A DNA stretch of 64,000 nt from Agriotes lineatus (GCA_940337035.1 CALNHX010007724.1:1-64000), one strand, 5' to 3'; shown: positions 13,401 through 24,583, numbered from the stretch's first letter. Notes: generated from the letters alone by a model not told the origin. Numbers and translations: made by a program.

Positions 13401-14424
13401 TGCATTAACCACCAGCCTAGCATGTCGTGAATACAGACTAACTGCATTTTTTCTCTGTGACGACGCTTTTCCACCCTTCTTACTAACACAATGTGATTAT
13501 CATGCCTTACGTTACTTCAAATATCTGAGCATTTACCAAAATTATAGTAGCACTTATTATATTACATTATAACATTAAATTAAGTTAACGAAACCTTGTC
13601 GTTATCGTTTTTCGAAACCTATTTGCTATTCTTAGTCTAATTAAATTATAAATTGCTTATCAATTACGGTTTATAAATGTATCAATGTTTAATGCTGATA
13701 ATATTGCTATCTATAAGTACCACCTCTGTTCATGTTTAATTTCCATGTAACTAACATTTATTTAATACTAACAAAGGAGCCAGGATTGCCATAGGTAGCA
13801 TACCATCTCAATACATCTGCGATTGGTATGACAAAAATGCATGCAATTCTTAGCTCCCTGCGAATTTGACCTGTTTCCAAACCTAAAGAAATCGCTGGGC
13901 GTACGAAATTTTTGTCATATTGTTACGTAATTGCTGCTGTAGATAATTATTTTAAACATTTGGATCGATCAGCCTACCAAAAAAGTATTGCTGCATAGGA
14001 GCACCGTTATAATAAGCATGTTTAGCTATTTATTATGCTATATTGAAAATAAAATTACTTTTGACCAAATACATTAGGTAATTTTCGATAGTTTAATATA
14101 TTTAAACAATTATGCTAAATTCGATACGTATACCTTAGTCTAGGTTTTCTTCAAAACACGAGAAGGTACTTTGCCATCTCATTTTCTGACGTTCGGTAAT
14201 TAAGCCAGTTAATGATTTGCTCTATGCCATACAGTATCTCAAGCATGTGGAACTCTATTTTTAACTCTTAACGTAACAATACAAGGATTTCGTTTTCAGA
14301 GGAATTAGATCAATTAAGTAAGGATAAGAACAAAAGCCATTTCAAATAAATAGATAGAGATATGTATTCAGATAAGTAGAATAGTATTGATATGGGACCG
14401 TCTAATAATTATTAATTCACTTTT
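10453..14424. other. About 4 kb without a recognised gene
   Basis: This is AT-rich DNA. Open frames of 60-97 codons occur on both strands (for example minus 11239-11532 and plus 12755-13048), but none shows a domain, splice structure or repeat homology that I recognise. An 11-bp inverted pair atgacaaaaat / atttttgtcat lies near 13829 and 13905. If the site at 14425 is a true primer-binding site, the right part of this stretch would be leader or interior of a decayed LTR element read leftwards. Confidence 0.5.
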
Positions 14425-14443
14425 GCACCGACGTTGGGCGTCA
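14425..14443 (-). promoter_or_regulatory. Possible primer-binding site of a decayed LTR element
   Basis: The minus strand reads TGACGCCCAACGTCGGTGC, close to the array's site TGGCGCCCAACGTGGGGC. It lies 3 nt from a block whose ends are TG...CA (14447-17530). The third base differs from the expected TGG, so it would be mutated or a chance match. Confidence 0.35.
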
Positions 14444-15583
14444 ATTTGAGGTGGACTGCTCTATAATTGTCTTTTTGTTAATTCAATTTAATTTTCTTTT
14501 GTAAGTTATCGCAAATCCAAATACACAATTTACTGTTTAATATTTTACTGTGTTTGAACTTTGCCTGTCATTAAATTAAAATTAAAATATCAAATGTACG
14601 TATTTACTGCACAAAATAAATGGTCGTAGGCTCCTCTTTATATTTTATTCAACTGCAATTAATTAGAAAAACGCTAACTCTTAGTAGAATACAAGCTCTT
14701 TAAGCTCACAGTGAGTTCCGAAGTCGACTGTATTTTAAAATTGATCTGAAATAGTACTATACACAGTCAGTCGTTCAAATACGCTGTCGCTCAAGGTCCA
14801 CAAATTTGTCAAATCACAAATCAGTTGACTAGTGCAAACAACGGTTCATTGAAAGTTACAATACTCGTAAAATACGAGAATTCGCAAGGTAATTATTCAA
14901 AATTTCTCGCTTGGCGACAAATAGCAACTTTTGTTTCTAGCAGTTACGTAGTAAGTGACGTCAGACAGACGCCGTCCAAATGTTGGCAATTGTTTCTGGT
15001 TGCTTCCTGCACAGCCTCAACTTCCGCCAAACTACGGATTTTACTGACGCCGGGTTAATTACTTAAAATGCAGCTTAGCTAGAGCCTTGGAAAAGATCTT
15101 CTCTTCTTTAACAAGGTTTGATGTCATATGCACCTCGTTTTCCGGAAGCTGACACTATTTGTTTAGGCTAAATCGTACCTTATAAATTCGCCGGACTGCA
15201 TCGCCCCCTCTAGAAATGACGCCGTTGGATTTTCTCAGCTATTCTTGGTCCCCCTGCTGCCAAATCTGCTGGAGACGTTCTTTCAGACCTGGACTCTGCT
15301 GTAGACTGCTGATCTCTTGGCTCCGATGCTCCTCTTGGCCGTAGACAAAGTTCGCAAAATGGAGTTGATCGGCCCCGATTAGAGATGGGCGCGTGACGTG
15401 CAAACAGTCGTGTCACGGCGTGTCACGTCGTGAACGTGACTAATATTTGAAAACCGTGACGTGAACGTGAGTGAAAATTTCCAAGGCGTGATTCACGTTT
15501 CACGTTAATTTCACGTTAAATATTTAGTAACGAATAAAAAACTGCAGGGTGCAGCAACTTTTAAATTCATTAAATCACAAATT

Positions 15584-16056
15584 GTGCCAAACAAGTTACA
15601 TTATCTGGCTTTATTTTTGGACCCTAATTATAAATCCTTAAAGTTTCTACCTTCACATAAAAGAGAAGATTATAATGCAAATAAAACTATAGATGATAAT
15701 GATGAAATACATAGCAAACGACTCAAAACTGGTACATCAGCATCAGATTCTTATCTTTCTACACTTAGAGATAGCTCTGACGATGACACATGTAATTAGG
15801 ATGATGTCGAAACAGACCTAAATTAGTATGTTAAATTAAAATGCGGAAATGTAGATGACATTTTAGGATTTTGGAAAAACAGTGTACATACGCCACTGTT
15901 AAAAAAACTTGAGACATTTTAAACATACCGGCAAGTTCCGCTACAAGCGAAAGAGTATTTTCTATAGCTGGGCGAATTTTAGAAGAGCGCAGAATTCGAC
16001 TTAACGCTGAAAATGTTGATTACATATTATTTTTAATTCAACATTTTAATGTGTAG
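15584..16056 (+). pseudogene. hAT transposase, C-terminal remnant
   Basis: Three pieces in order match the end of a hAT transposase. 15584-15799 contains LALFLDPNYKSLKFLP, the block before the dimerisation domain. About 15823-15920 reads NVDDILGFWKNS...LLKKLETF in another frame. 15924-16056 encodes PASSATSERVFSIAGRILEE...LNAENVDYILFL, the conserved hAT dimerisation domain, ending at TAG. Frame changes and a TAG codon separate the pieces, and the N-terminal BED finger and catalytic core are absent. It cannot make transposase. Confidence 0.88.
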
Positions 16057-16350
16057 ATGAACTTATTATTCTAATAAAAGTAATGGTTTGATTTTTATAC
16101 TCGGCTAACGCTGAAAATATTAATTACTTTTTATTATTAAACCAAAAATGTATTGTGTATATGTGTAGATGAACCTATTTTTCGAAAAGTACCTAATGTT
16201 TTGTTTTGTATACTCGACTTAGCACTGAAAATGTTGATTACATTTTATTTTTAAACCAATTTATTGTGTACTTGTGTAGATGAACTTATTATTCTAATGA
16301 AAGTAATGTTTTTTCTGTATACTCGCCTTAACGCTGAAAATGTTGATCCT
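15999..16350. repeat. ~110-bp minisatellite made from the hAT 3' end
   Basis: The segment beginning ttaacgctgaaaatgttgatt, which encodes the last residues of the dimerisation domain plus 3' sequence, recurs at about 16001, 16105, 16219 and 16328. Spacing is roughly 104-115 bp. Each unit carries gtgtagatgaact-like and tatactcg-like sub-blocks. The array appears to have grown by tandem duplication inside the element. Confidence 0.85.
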
Positions 16351-17545
16351 TGTACGTAAAAGTACTTTCAAACCTACGAATTAAAAGTGTTGCCTAGCAA
16401 CATATACCTTCTGTACTCATACCAATAAGGGAAACCTCAATTCCAATGACAGCTTTTGGTATTAAAAGTAATGTCTTTGAAGACAGCTGCAAGAAATATA
16501 TTTGCGAGAAATCAGTATTTATCCCTTGTCGAAGTTATTATAGTCAATTTTCATTTTTTTCTTTTTATGTCAACTATTCTGATTGCAATATATCACGTAA
16601 ATTAGGTCAGGTGCAAAACATATTTTTAGTTCTCTTTAGGGTTTTTTCATTGGTTTTAAATTTGAACATTCTGTTCTATCTGAATTTAAATCTTGAAATA
16701 AAAGCTGCGTGTCACGTCGTGAGCGGCGTGTCACGCCGTGAACGTGAGTGAACGTGAGCGTGAACGTGCGTGAACGTGACTGTTTAAAGCAAGCGTGAAA
16801 CGTGCGTGACGTGAGCGAATATTTACTCACGCGCCCATCTCTAGCCCCGATATCCTCTTATTTGAGATTATGGAATTTGTATGTTTTTTGTTACGGAACT
16901 TGTTGAACAAAAAACGGATCTGGTTGCTATGAGACAGCATTAACGGGAATTATGTTTGATAACTTAAAGTACCAAAATGGAAACAAATTTGATTACATAA
17001 TTATATTTAACATTTTTCTTATAATTTAGGTTATTGTCTTTTCTTACACCTAAAATTACTTCGGTAGCGCTGCGCACAGACACCTTTAGTTTTAACCACT
17101 GCTCTGCTTTTGCACTAATTGTAATTTTAAATGCACTGATTTATTCGAGTTCACCACTTCTCACCTGCTTCATTCATGTCCTGCTGCCTGCTTCTCAAAG
17201 TTGCTCTTCTGCAATGTCCTGTTATTTGATTCTCTCTTTCTTTACCTTTTCGATTCCTCACAAATTTCACTTTTATTAGCTTTAATAAAAAACTACGCTT
17301 CTTTTAACCTGCACATAGCAAACCTTTTAGTGTCTATTAATTTCTTTCGGTTCGGCTTTCTATTATGCACAAACCTATTATTTTTATTTATTTAAAAGCC
17401 AACTTCGACCCCTGTGAAAACAAGCTCTGCCTTCTGTGTTCCTTACTTAACCACTGTAGTACTTCTCGCATCGTATTATCAATGTTTGAATCTTTAGGCT
17501 AACATTGCAGCTACATAAAACACCCCAACATATTGAATTGGTCTA

Positions 17546-19115
17546 TTATGTTGCACTACTAACAGAGTCCAGTCGTGGGCTTAATACCATTACATATTCC
17601 CCAATTGTTTCCTCGACAACAAGTCTATGACAATATTTCGTTGCTTGTCCTGTTTTCTGATTTGTTATCTCCTTATTATTCGCTATTATTTCCACAATTC
17701 TGCCTTTATATTGTAAGTAATCACTACCTATCTGTTCATCATCCAGCATTCTTTCTATGATAGTACAATTATTTATTATTATTTCGTCTCCTGCACTCTT
17801 GGCTAAGCAACAAATCTTATCGTCTCCTGCAGTTTTGGCTAGGCAACAATTCTTATCGTCTCCTGCTTTTATTTCAGCTAGGCAACAATTTTAACGCTCT
17901 TGATCTCCATACTCGGAAACAGACCAAGGCCTTATTATTTCATTTATTTGGATGCACTTTTGCATTCCATCTATTTTAATTCCAACTTGCTGAATAATAT
18001 CGACACCTATCACAAATTGTACATTTAAGGCAGATACTATGTAAAATCGGACATCACATTCTTTTCCATTTATACTGATCTTGGTTGCCAATACTTTGCT
18101 TGTCGCAGAAATCTGCTTCCTTGTTGCAGACAATAAATCGATTTTATTTACTTTAATTATATTACTTTGTAAAATGTTCAGATGATTAGTAAGGACTTCT
18201 TGTACTAATAAAACCATTGCTCCACTATCAATTAGCGCATAATATTCTTGGTCTAAAAATTGTAATTTAATAAATGGTAAACATGAGCTTCTAACTTCAT
18301 CTTAGCTTTCTTCTAATAAAAATTAACTCGTCTTGTCGTAGGCGATGGCAAAGTTGGCGATTTGTTTATTTACATATTTTACATAAATTGAGGTTTTTTT
18401 TGTCCATCGATGGCTCCTCATGCACCTCTGCTTTTACTATCCTGTTCATATCGTTCGTGTTCTCTTCTCTTCTCTCAATAAACATGGTATTCACGATCTG
18501 TCTATTTGGTTGTTGATTCACGTCTGACTCCTGGCATCGTCTCTTATTTCTCTCATCTATTAAATCGTTGTAGCTTCTTTGCTGATTATCCCCCCTATTG
18601 AAATTTGGTCTATTCTGACTGCAATTGTTATTGTTAAAATTTCTTCGCTGATAATTACTGTTATTGTAGCGACCTTCTTGTCTATTGTACTTGTTGTAGT
18701 TATAATTATTAAAATGGTTTTTATTCGGCCTAAAATTATTCCCAAAAATATCTTCCAATTTACGCTTACTAAAATGATATTCTTGCTTTTGGTTTTCGCC
18801 ATTCTCATTGTAAACGGCCAGGTCATAATTCCTCACAATTTCTAAAAAGTCTCTGAGCGTTTTTACATCTTGCACAGCTACTGCCCTCTTGATTTCTGCC
18901 TTTAAGTGTCTGGACAGATGCAGAATGATTTCTTGTTCGGATAGTTTCGGCGTCAAATACTGTGCTTTATTATAGCGGTGCATAATGTTCATTTTCCGAG
19001 ATCTTCCTTTGTCCACATATTTCGCTGATGTTAACTCTGTTCGTACTTGAGCCTAGTGCGTATTGCTTCAATAGTGTTGGGTAAACAGCTCCTTAAATTC
19101 TTGGTAGGTAGTAAT
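17546..19115 (-). pseudogene. Ty3/gypsy gag-protease-pol start, degenerate
   Basis: Read leftwards, the frame begins near 19115 with gag-like EFKELFTQHY, then two stops, then an open stretch (19052-18366) with a helical capsid-like part (LSEQEIILHLSRHLKAEIKRA) and a long Asn/Arg-rich nucleocapsid-like tail. The tail ends near a CKIC half-knuckle at a stop. After one more stop the protease follows: YALIDSGA around 18230, the retropepsin active-site triad, and GVDII as the second conserved block. A single TAA then leads to a linker with 12-residue repeats and the start of an RT-leader-like region (NKEITNQKTGQATKYCHRL), and the frame ends at 17546 before the RT core. The element is truncated and non-functional. 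Confidence 0.8.
17785..17893 (-). repeat. In-frame 36-bp repeat x3 in the pol linker
   Basis: Plus-strand units begin cgtctcctgc at 17785, 17821 and 17857; the first two are exactly 36 bp. On the minus strand they encode NCCLAKTAGDDK-like 12-residue repeats in the frame that continues the protease, so the expansion kept the reading frame. Confidence 0.85.
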
Positions 19116-19269
19116 ACCATTACAGTATATATACAATTATAAATATGTAACTACATTAATATGATATTGACCCCAAAAGGCAACTTGTGCTTGGCCAGTT
19201 TATTTTGTTTGAGAGACATCAATTATACATTTATAAACTAAACAGAATTAATCCTTGCTATTTTAATTT

Positions 19270-19846
19270 TATTTTTTAATACATCACATCACCCACTAAG
19301 CAGTTACTAGTGTGCCAGATTGACTGGGTTTCGGAAAGAAATATTTCGGCCACCTTGACTGGCCTTGTATCAGGCGATGTTCCTACATGGAATAAACTAT
19401 CCCATCCTTACTTTGTATTTAGAATTAAAACTAAATTATATTCTTCAAATGTAAAGAATGGTTTTACTTAGTCAAGCATAGTAATCCAACGCTTTACTCT
19501 TAATCCATTTTTTAATTTTTAATTTAAAAATATTCAAAAACAGAATATTTCTCAAACCGATCGGAATATCATTGAACAGTTTTGTATATAAATAACTGGC
19601 ATGCTTTTTTGAAATCGATTTCTTTGCTTTAAGATTGATAACCAGATACTTTTCTTTACTTCGTGTTTGATAGGAGTGAGCGCACACTGTAAAAGATGTT
19701 TTGTTATTTAAAAATTGAATATGTATAAATAATTGTTTAATTATTTTTATTACCGATTTTTTAAGAATTTCCAAAGGAAACAAACAGCAGTCTGCTACAT
19801 CACCCCAACCTATGATACCATACTGAATAACAGAATAAGGCATAGT
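19270..19846 (-). pseudogene. Non-LTR retrotransposon, 3' end of reverse transcriptase ORF
   Basis: The minus frame 19843-19472 (123 codons) reads YSVIQYGIIGWGDVAD...PLEILKKSVIKII...YQTRSKEKYLV...YLYTKLFNDIP. This is the distal part of insect non-LTR polymerase proteins (jockey/CR1-like). It is followed leftwards by a 3' untranslated stretch ending in aataaaattaaaat near 19270. The N-terminal endonuclease and the catalytic RT palm are missing, so it is a 5'-truncated insertion. The clade is uncertain. Confidence 0.7.
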
Positions 19847-19916
19847 AAACGTTTAATATTGTCTCTTTTTTAATATAGTTTTAAGCAATTTCAATAAAAA
19901 AATTCTGTTTCATGGG

Positions 19917-20520
19917 ACGGGCACCAATTGATGTATACCGTTGCCGGACACACCAATTGAGCACCAAGGATCAAACGGAGACCGACCAATTGAGCACTTT
20001 AGATTAGCCAATTGCGCACTGTATTACTAGTTTGTTCATTAACAAACTAACAAGTTATCAGGTGCTGAATTAATGCAAACAGTTATCTTTCTCGGCCAAA
20101 TAAAAATCAAAAAGTTATAGTAGAAATTCTTTTATTTAAAAAATTTATTAGCAATAATTATGTTATTACATAGTAGTGTATATTCAGAAAAATCATAATT
20201 TATATTATTTCATTTATCGGAAATAATACTAGAAGTGTTTCGGAGAAAAATATAATTTTGATGATGAGGTTTCCCAATACCAAATGAGTTACAAATTGGT
20301 TTTTAATGATATCGTTAAAATTTGAATTGTGTGCTAATAATAATTATAAATTGAAATAAAAAGATTAACATTACAAAGTGGACACAGGTCAAAGTGCTGA
20401 ATTCGCCTGTCTCAAAGGGTCGCTTTGAAAAGGTACCTGATCTGCCTGGTGCTCAGTTCGCCGGTCTACATTTATTACATCGAGAGCTTGGTGCTCAATT
20501 GGCGTGGACCCGTATATGGC
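19917..20520. repeat. MITE-like element with inverted CCAATTGAGCACC subterminal motifs
   Basis: The left side carries caccaattgatg, caccaattgagcacc, gaccaattgagcac and gccaattgcgcac (19922-20020). The right side carries the same motif inverted: gtgctgaattcgcc, ggtgctcagttcgcc and ggtgctcaattggc (20394-20500). The outer ends gacgggcacc / ggacccgt are only roughly inverted, and no clear target duplication was found. It has no coding frame of note. The superfamily is unknown. Confidence 0.55.
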
Positions 20521-20548
20521 TTGGCATTATTTTAAGGGCGAATTTTAA

Positions 20549-21338
20549 GTCACAAATTGACAAAAGAAGTTCATTTAAACATAAGTTCAATTTTCAACCT
20601 ATAGGGAGATATTAGGGGGAGAGGGGATGAAATAGGATTTTTGTCATTTTACTGAAAGTTGGAAAAGATATTGCAATTATTATTATTATTCATGCCTTTA
20701 TCAAATTTTTTCAATTACAAATAACGTTATTGATATTTGTGCAGTATTAGTGACAAAAAAATCATTAATAGAAGTGAAAATTGCATAATATTCAAAAATT
20801 TAAAAAAAACAATAAAAAATACCAGTTCTTACAACAGTTAAGTCAAAAAAGGAAATGGAAATGGCTCTAGTAACTGCACATATGACATGCATTCAGACAG
20901 GAACATATTTTCTACCCACAGAAGACTTACCTTACGTAAGATCTTTAAAAAACTGTATATGGCTTTAAAGTGTTGAAATTCCAACCCATAATGTATTTGT
21001 TTTGTGAAAAACTATTAGTTTTAAGAAAAAACTAACACATTTTCAAGTAAAAAAGGTTTTCAAAAGGTGTTAACCAAATTTTTGTCCGTTAAGAATAACA
21101 TTTGTACGAGTTGCTAATTTTAGTCTTTTAAAGCCGTACGTAAAAATTAAAAACCATTTCATAAATAAGCCTTCTACTGGTAGAAAATATTTGTCAATTT
21201 TCATATGAATATCCTTTCCCAATTTACAGTAAAATGACATAAACCTCATTCCCCCCCCCCCCCCCATTAGTATCTCCGTAAAAGTTGAGAATTTTCAATT
21301 CACTATGCCGATATGAACTTTCTTGGCCAATTTGTGAA
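20549..21338. repeat. Long-hairpin (foldback) MITE
   Basis: The left arm (from cacaaattga at 20551, through tattaggggga and gtcattttactgaaagttgg near 20655) matches the inverted right arm (ccaatttgtga near 21327, ccaatttacagtaaaatgac near 21219). Inner parts also pair: atattttctacccacagaag at 20907 against inverted ctactggtagaaaatat near 21175. The element is one imperfect palindrome centred near 21030. A 15-base C run at 21250-21264 lies within the right arm. Confidence 0.7.
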
Positions 21339-21717
21339 GTACAATATCGGCAAGTATTTGAGTTACACACAGAACACCCGATATATTATTACGTTTTTGA
21401 ATTCAGCTTAAAATCCTAGATAAAATTTGTCTCTTGATCTAAGGCTCTATTTTGTACCGTTTTTGTAGAATTTGCAATTTTTGAAAATTTTTGAAAAATT
21501 CAAAATAAAATTTTTGCCTAATTATAAGGATAACTGTAAAAGGAAGTTATGTGAGTGTATCCCACCAGATTTTTTAATATTATATTTACGAATAAATAAT
21601 TAATAAATCTTTGTACTACTATTGTACTCGTATTATTTATCTGCCGCTGACGAGATCAAGTAATTTCTTCGAATTTTGTTCACAAAATTGTAAATAATTT
21701 GTTATAAAAACGTTTGA
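21339..21717. other. No feature recognised
   Basis: AT-rich sequence between two foldback blocks. Nothing with coding or RNA structure stands out. Confidence 0.5.
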
Positions 21718-22790
21718 AGAAAAAATACTATATGTTATTCGGAGCAAAAGTATTTTTTTCGACGACTGACATCGAAAGTAGATTTTTCTCACTGTCATTT
21801 GACAACAGAAAGTTGACATTTGCAGCTGAGCGTGCGTTTTCATCTTTTTGCCGCTCGCCGAGCGTTTTGGGTTTCCGCGTGAACAAACTAGGTAGCCACG
21901 TCCGAATGTTTCCTTGACTATTTCCCACATCTCTTATTATCCAATGAAAATCCATGCTTTTTCAAAATTCAACCAATCGTGTGTTTTTCTAGTGGCAAAA
22001 AATCGAAATTTTCCCTTGGGATTTTGTCAGTTTCTTTTGCCACTTGCATCCACGGCAACCACCAAATATGTTGCTTTAATCAAGGTGGTATTTAAGAAAC
22101 GTCATTTAAACTGTCATTGCGCATCAGTATAAATGTCAAAATGAACCGATATTTGGGAAATAGTCTACAAAATGTATTTTGGGCTCATGATTTTGCTCGG
22201 CAAATGTTTTACTCACGATTTATTGTTTTTTTGGCAATGCCCCTCGACAAACTAACTTTGACAAATTCCCTCGCCTTCGGCTCGGGAATTTGATCAAGTT
22301 AGTTTGTCTTGTGACATTGCCAAAACAAAATACTTTCGTAAAACATTTTTACCGGCAAAAGCATTTGCCCTTAATACATTATTACTGACAACGCCCGTCA
22401 TTTGTGGAAATAATCGCGTCACATGTCATATAGACTGCGCGAGTAATGTTAACTTGATTGTCAATTAATTTTTGCGATAAAATGAAATTTGATATTTTCC
22501 TTTAATAATATGCTCAGTCGTCGAAAAAATAGTATGTATATTTCGAGCTAAAAGTGCGCTTGCCGCTTTTGCATGATTGCTAGTTTCGACTTCGTCTCAA
22601 CCAGCAATATTCATGCGCAAGCGGCAAGAATGCACTTTCAGCTCTTAACATACAATATACTATTATGTGGCTCGGCTGTACTTATCTGCCTCGCAAGCTC
22701 TGCAGATAACCTGTCCAGCCTCGCCACATAAAATATAACTTTTGCTCCTAATAACATAATATACTATTTTTTTCTTTTATCACTAGGGCG
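21718..22790. repeat. Foldback block with three successive hairpins
   Basis: Three adjacent inverted repeats were read: 22195-22357 (arms of about 75 bp around cctcgccttcggctcggg), 22528-22664 (arms of about 60 bp) and 22666-22728 (tgtggctcgg... / ...cctcgccaca). The outer sequence ctatatgttattcggagcaaa at 21729 recurs inverted near 22745-22770, suggesting one composite foldback element. The minus frame 21637-21930 and overlapping small frames have no recognisable domain. Confidence 0.6.
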
Positions 22791-22983
22791 GCAAAATATC
22801 TAGCGCCGGCCCTGCATATAAGTCAGTGATACAGCCTTAGTAACAAAGACGTGTAGTAAGTCGGTGATTCTATTTGGGCCATATGTTTGTATGAACCTTT
22901 TTGTTTATTTCGTGCTGGAGAACACATGCCTAAAATAGTGCAGTGTAAAGCACCCTGTATAATACCGACATTTACAATTATTC

Positions 22984-23170
22984 ATAACGCCTGGTACATA
23001 TACCACCACGTAGAATGGTAACCAGGTTTCAAAAATTTGAAATTAATTGAAAAAATGATGATGCTGAACAAATCTTACTTGGTAATTATATATAACTGGT
23101 GTTATTATTTGGCATACGAGTGGTAAAGTGAGCGCCATCTACTGTCTATTTATGGTAACATGTACGTACT
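22984..23170. repeat. Left arm of a long inverted repeat (copy A)
   Basis: The order cctggta, ggtaaccaggttt.aaaaattt, gagtggtaaagt, catctactg, tatttatggtaac recurs inverted at 37656-37975. The arms are diverged but collinear over about 190-300 bp, so they look like terminal repeats of a large old DNA transposon whose interior was filled by other elements. Copy B has the equivalent left arm near 43228-43410. Confidence 0.6.
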
Positions 23171-23646
23171 ACCCACGGCCTCCTGGATAAAATCGAGACT
23201 AACGTCTCTATGTGGCCCTCTGCGTTTTTAGTTCAAGGCATTTTTTTAGTTTGTAGAGGCTCTACAGTTCGTTACGTATGTGCGCCTGGTTGCATACGTC
23301 CACAGCCTCTTGGATTAATCCAGGAAGTTGTGCTTACATCACAGATAATTTTATGAAAAACCCAACAATGGCGCCAAAGTACGTTGGACTCACAATCACA
23401 ACAATTATACAAATGTGGCGGGCTGCGTAGAGACGTCAGTTTCGCATTAATCCAGGAGGCCGTGTTACTACCATAGCCAGCATCATTTATACCCACTGGC
23501 CCACTGACGCGTGGTCATGGCTCCAATTTGGATTTTATAGTTTTGACAGGTCTAGAGTATCTTTGGATCCCATTGGCATTTAAAAACTTAGTTGGCCCGT
23601 GTGCTTTCGATTTTTTAATTAAAAATGAAACAATAGTAGTAAGAAT
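23171..23646. other. Body of the long-inverted-repeat element, no gene
   Basis: This stretch continues the duplicated element (copy B equivalents are 43411-43635 and 48106-48335). It contains no recognisable coding frame. In copy B it leads into a THAP-domain reading frame at 48401 that copy A has lost by deletion. Confidence 0.5.
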
Positions 23647-24322
23647 TAGGTCTGTGCATTTGTATCGATATCTCGAATAAAATATCGAATAATTCGATAT
23701 ATCGAATAACGATATTAAAATAAAAGTTATTCGAATTATCGAATAAATAATTATTCGAATAAATTTATTGGAATGATCGAATAAATAATTATTCCGATAC
23801 AAATTTATTCAAATAAAAAAATTCATTCGGTTAAAAATTTATTCGAATAAAAATTTGTAAGCTGGAATTTGAGAAATATGAAAAACTTTTTGACTGTTAA
23901 TCGATGGAAGTCTTTTGCAATGGTGGAAACTGCAAACATTCTTTCTTCCTCGATTAGCATATTTAGCTAGCCCCTATGTATATATGCGAGGTACAAGTGT
24001 TACCCCCGAAAGGGTTGTTAGTCGTGGTGGATCTATAGTTGTCGACTCCCGAGCATCGCTAACGTCGGAACACTCCGAATATTTTTTTTTGCCATGAATA
24101 AAAATGTCACCTTCTTGTCTGCATAATTGAATGTTGTTTATTAATCTAAATAAAAAATACTGATGCGTATTGATTTCAAAGTTTTTTCTCTTGCAGGGAA
24201 TTGTAAGAATGTTCTCCAATAAAGTAATTTCTATGGGTAGAACGTTTTTTCTGTTTCTTGTAAACAAAGTGTTTGCCTTACTTAATTTTAAGTATTACGA
24301 TTTGCATATTTTTTATTGCTCA
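23647..24322. mobile_element. hAT MITE, left part, copy A (split by errantivirus)
   Basis: Starts TAGGTCTGTGCATTTG after agtaagaat and is rich in TTCGAATAA palindromes. It is homologous to the complete 49803-50887 element in copy B. It is interrupted at 24323 by the errantivirus and resumes at 32249. Confidence 0.8.
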
Positions 24323-24557
24323 AGAGATGTTTATTGATTGACGAAAGATAATAAAAAAAAATCTTTTTTTATTCAATTTATTACCTTACGGGTTACAAAG
24401 CAAAAATACAATGTTTTATGCACGAAGTCTGCGATGCAACTGAACTAGTGATAACAATTACGTGGGACATCCGTAAGACAAGATAAACTCATTATCAGCG
24501 TTCTCACATGTGTCGACAGATAATGCGTTTATGCAAGCATGTAATTAATACGTAACA
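24323..24557 (-). repeat. Errantivirus 3' LTR (235 bp)
   Basis: On the minus strand it runs TGTTACGTATTAATTACATG...AATAAACATCTCT. The AATAAA near its end could be the polyadenylation signal. It is flanked on the left by the target duplication ctca. Confidence 0.9.
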
Positions 24558-24575
24558 CCTCCCGACCGAGATTGG
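24558..24575 (-). promoter_or_regulatory. Errantivirus polypurine tract
   Basis: The minus strand reads ctcggtcgggagg immediately before the 3' LTR start TGTTACG. This is the expected plus-strand primer position, though the pure-purine run is short. Confidence 0.6.
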
Positions 24576-24583
24576 AAAATCAT

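Larger units (their letters stand above)
15380..16843 (+). mobile_element. hAT transposon, internally deleted, 1464 bp
   Basis: Perfect 17-bp terminal inverted repeats TAGAGATGGGCGCGTGA lie at both ends, flanked by the 8-bp direct repeat gccccgat (15372-15379 and 16844-16851). An 8-bp duplication and TAGAGATG-type ends are hallmarks of hAT. Both subterminal zones are packed with CACGT/CGTGAACGTGA motifs, as expected for transposase-binding repeats. Only the 3' part of a transposase gene remains. Confidence 0.93.
14447..17530 (-). repeat. LTR-like block split by a hAT insertion
   Basis: On the minus strand the block starts TGTTGGGGTG just after the broken Ty3/gypsy pol fragment and ends ...CCTCA just before a primer-binding-like site. 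Without the hAT element and one copy of its target duplication it would be about 1.6 kb, similar to the 1.8-kb LTRs further left. No second copy exists in the window, so identity as an LTR rests on position and ends only. I see no gene in it. Confidence 0.3.

Noticed and set aside
18560..18845. Frames on both strands with Ile/Thr-rich sequence
   Set aside because: Shadows of the Asn-rich Gag tail (AAT-type codons) in other frames.
21250..21264. 15-base C run considered as a telomere-like or G-quadruplex element
   Set aside because: It is a single homopolymer within a foldback arm whose partner arm has short G runs; slippage explains it.
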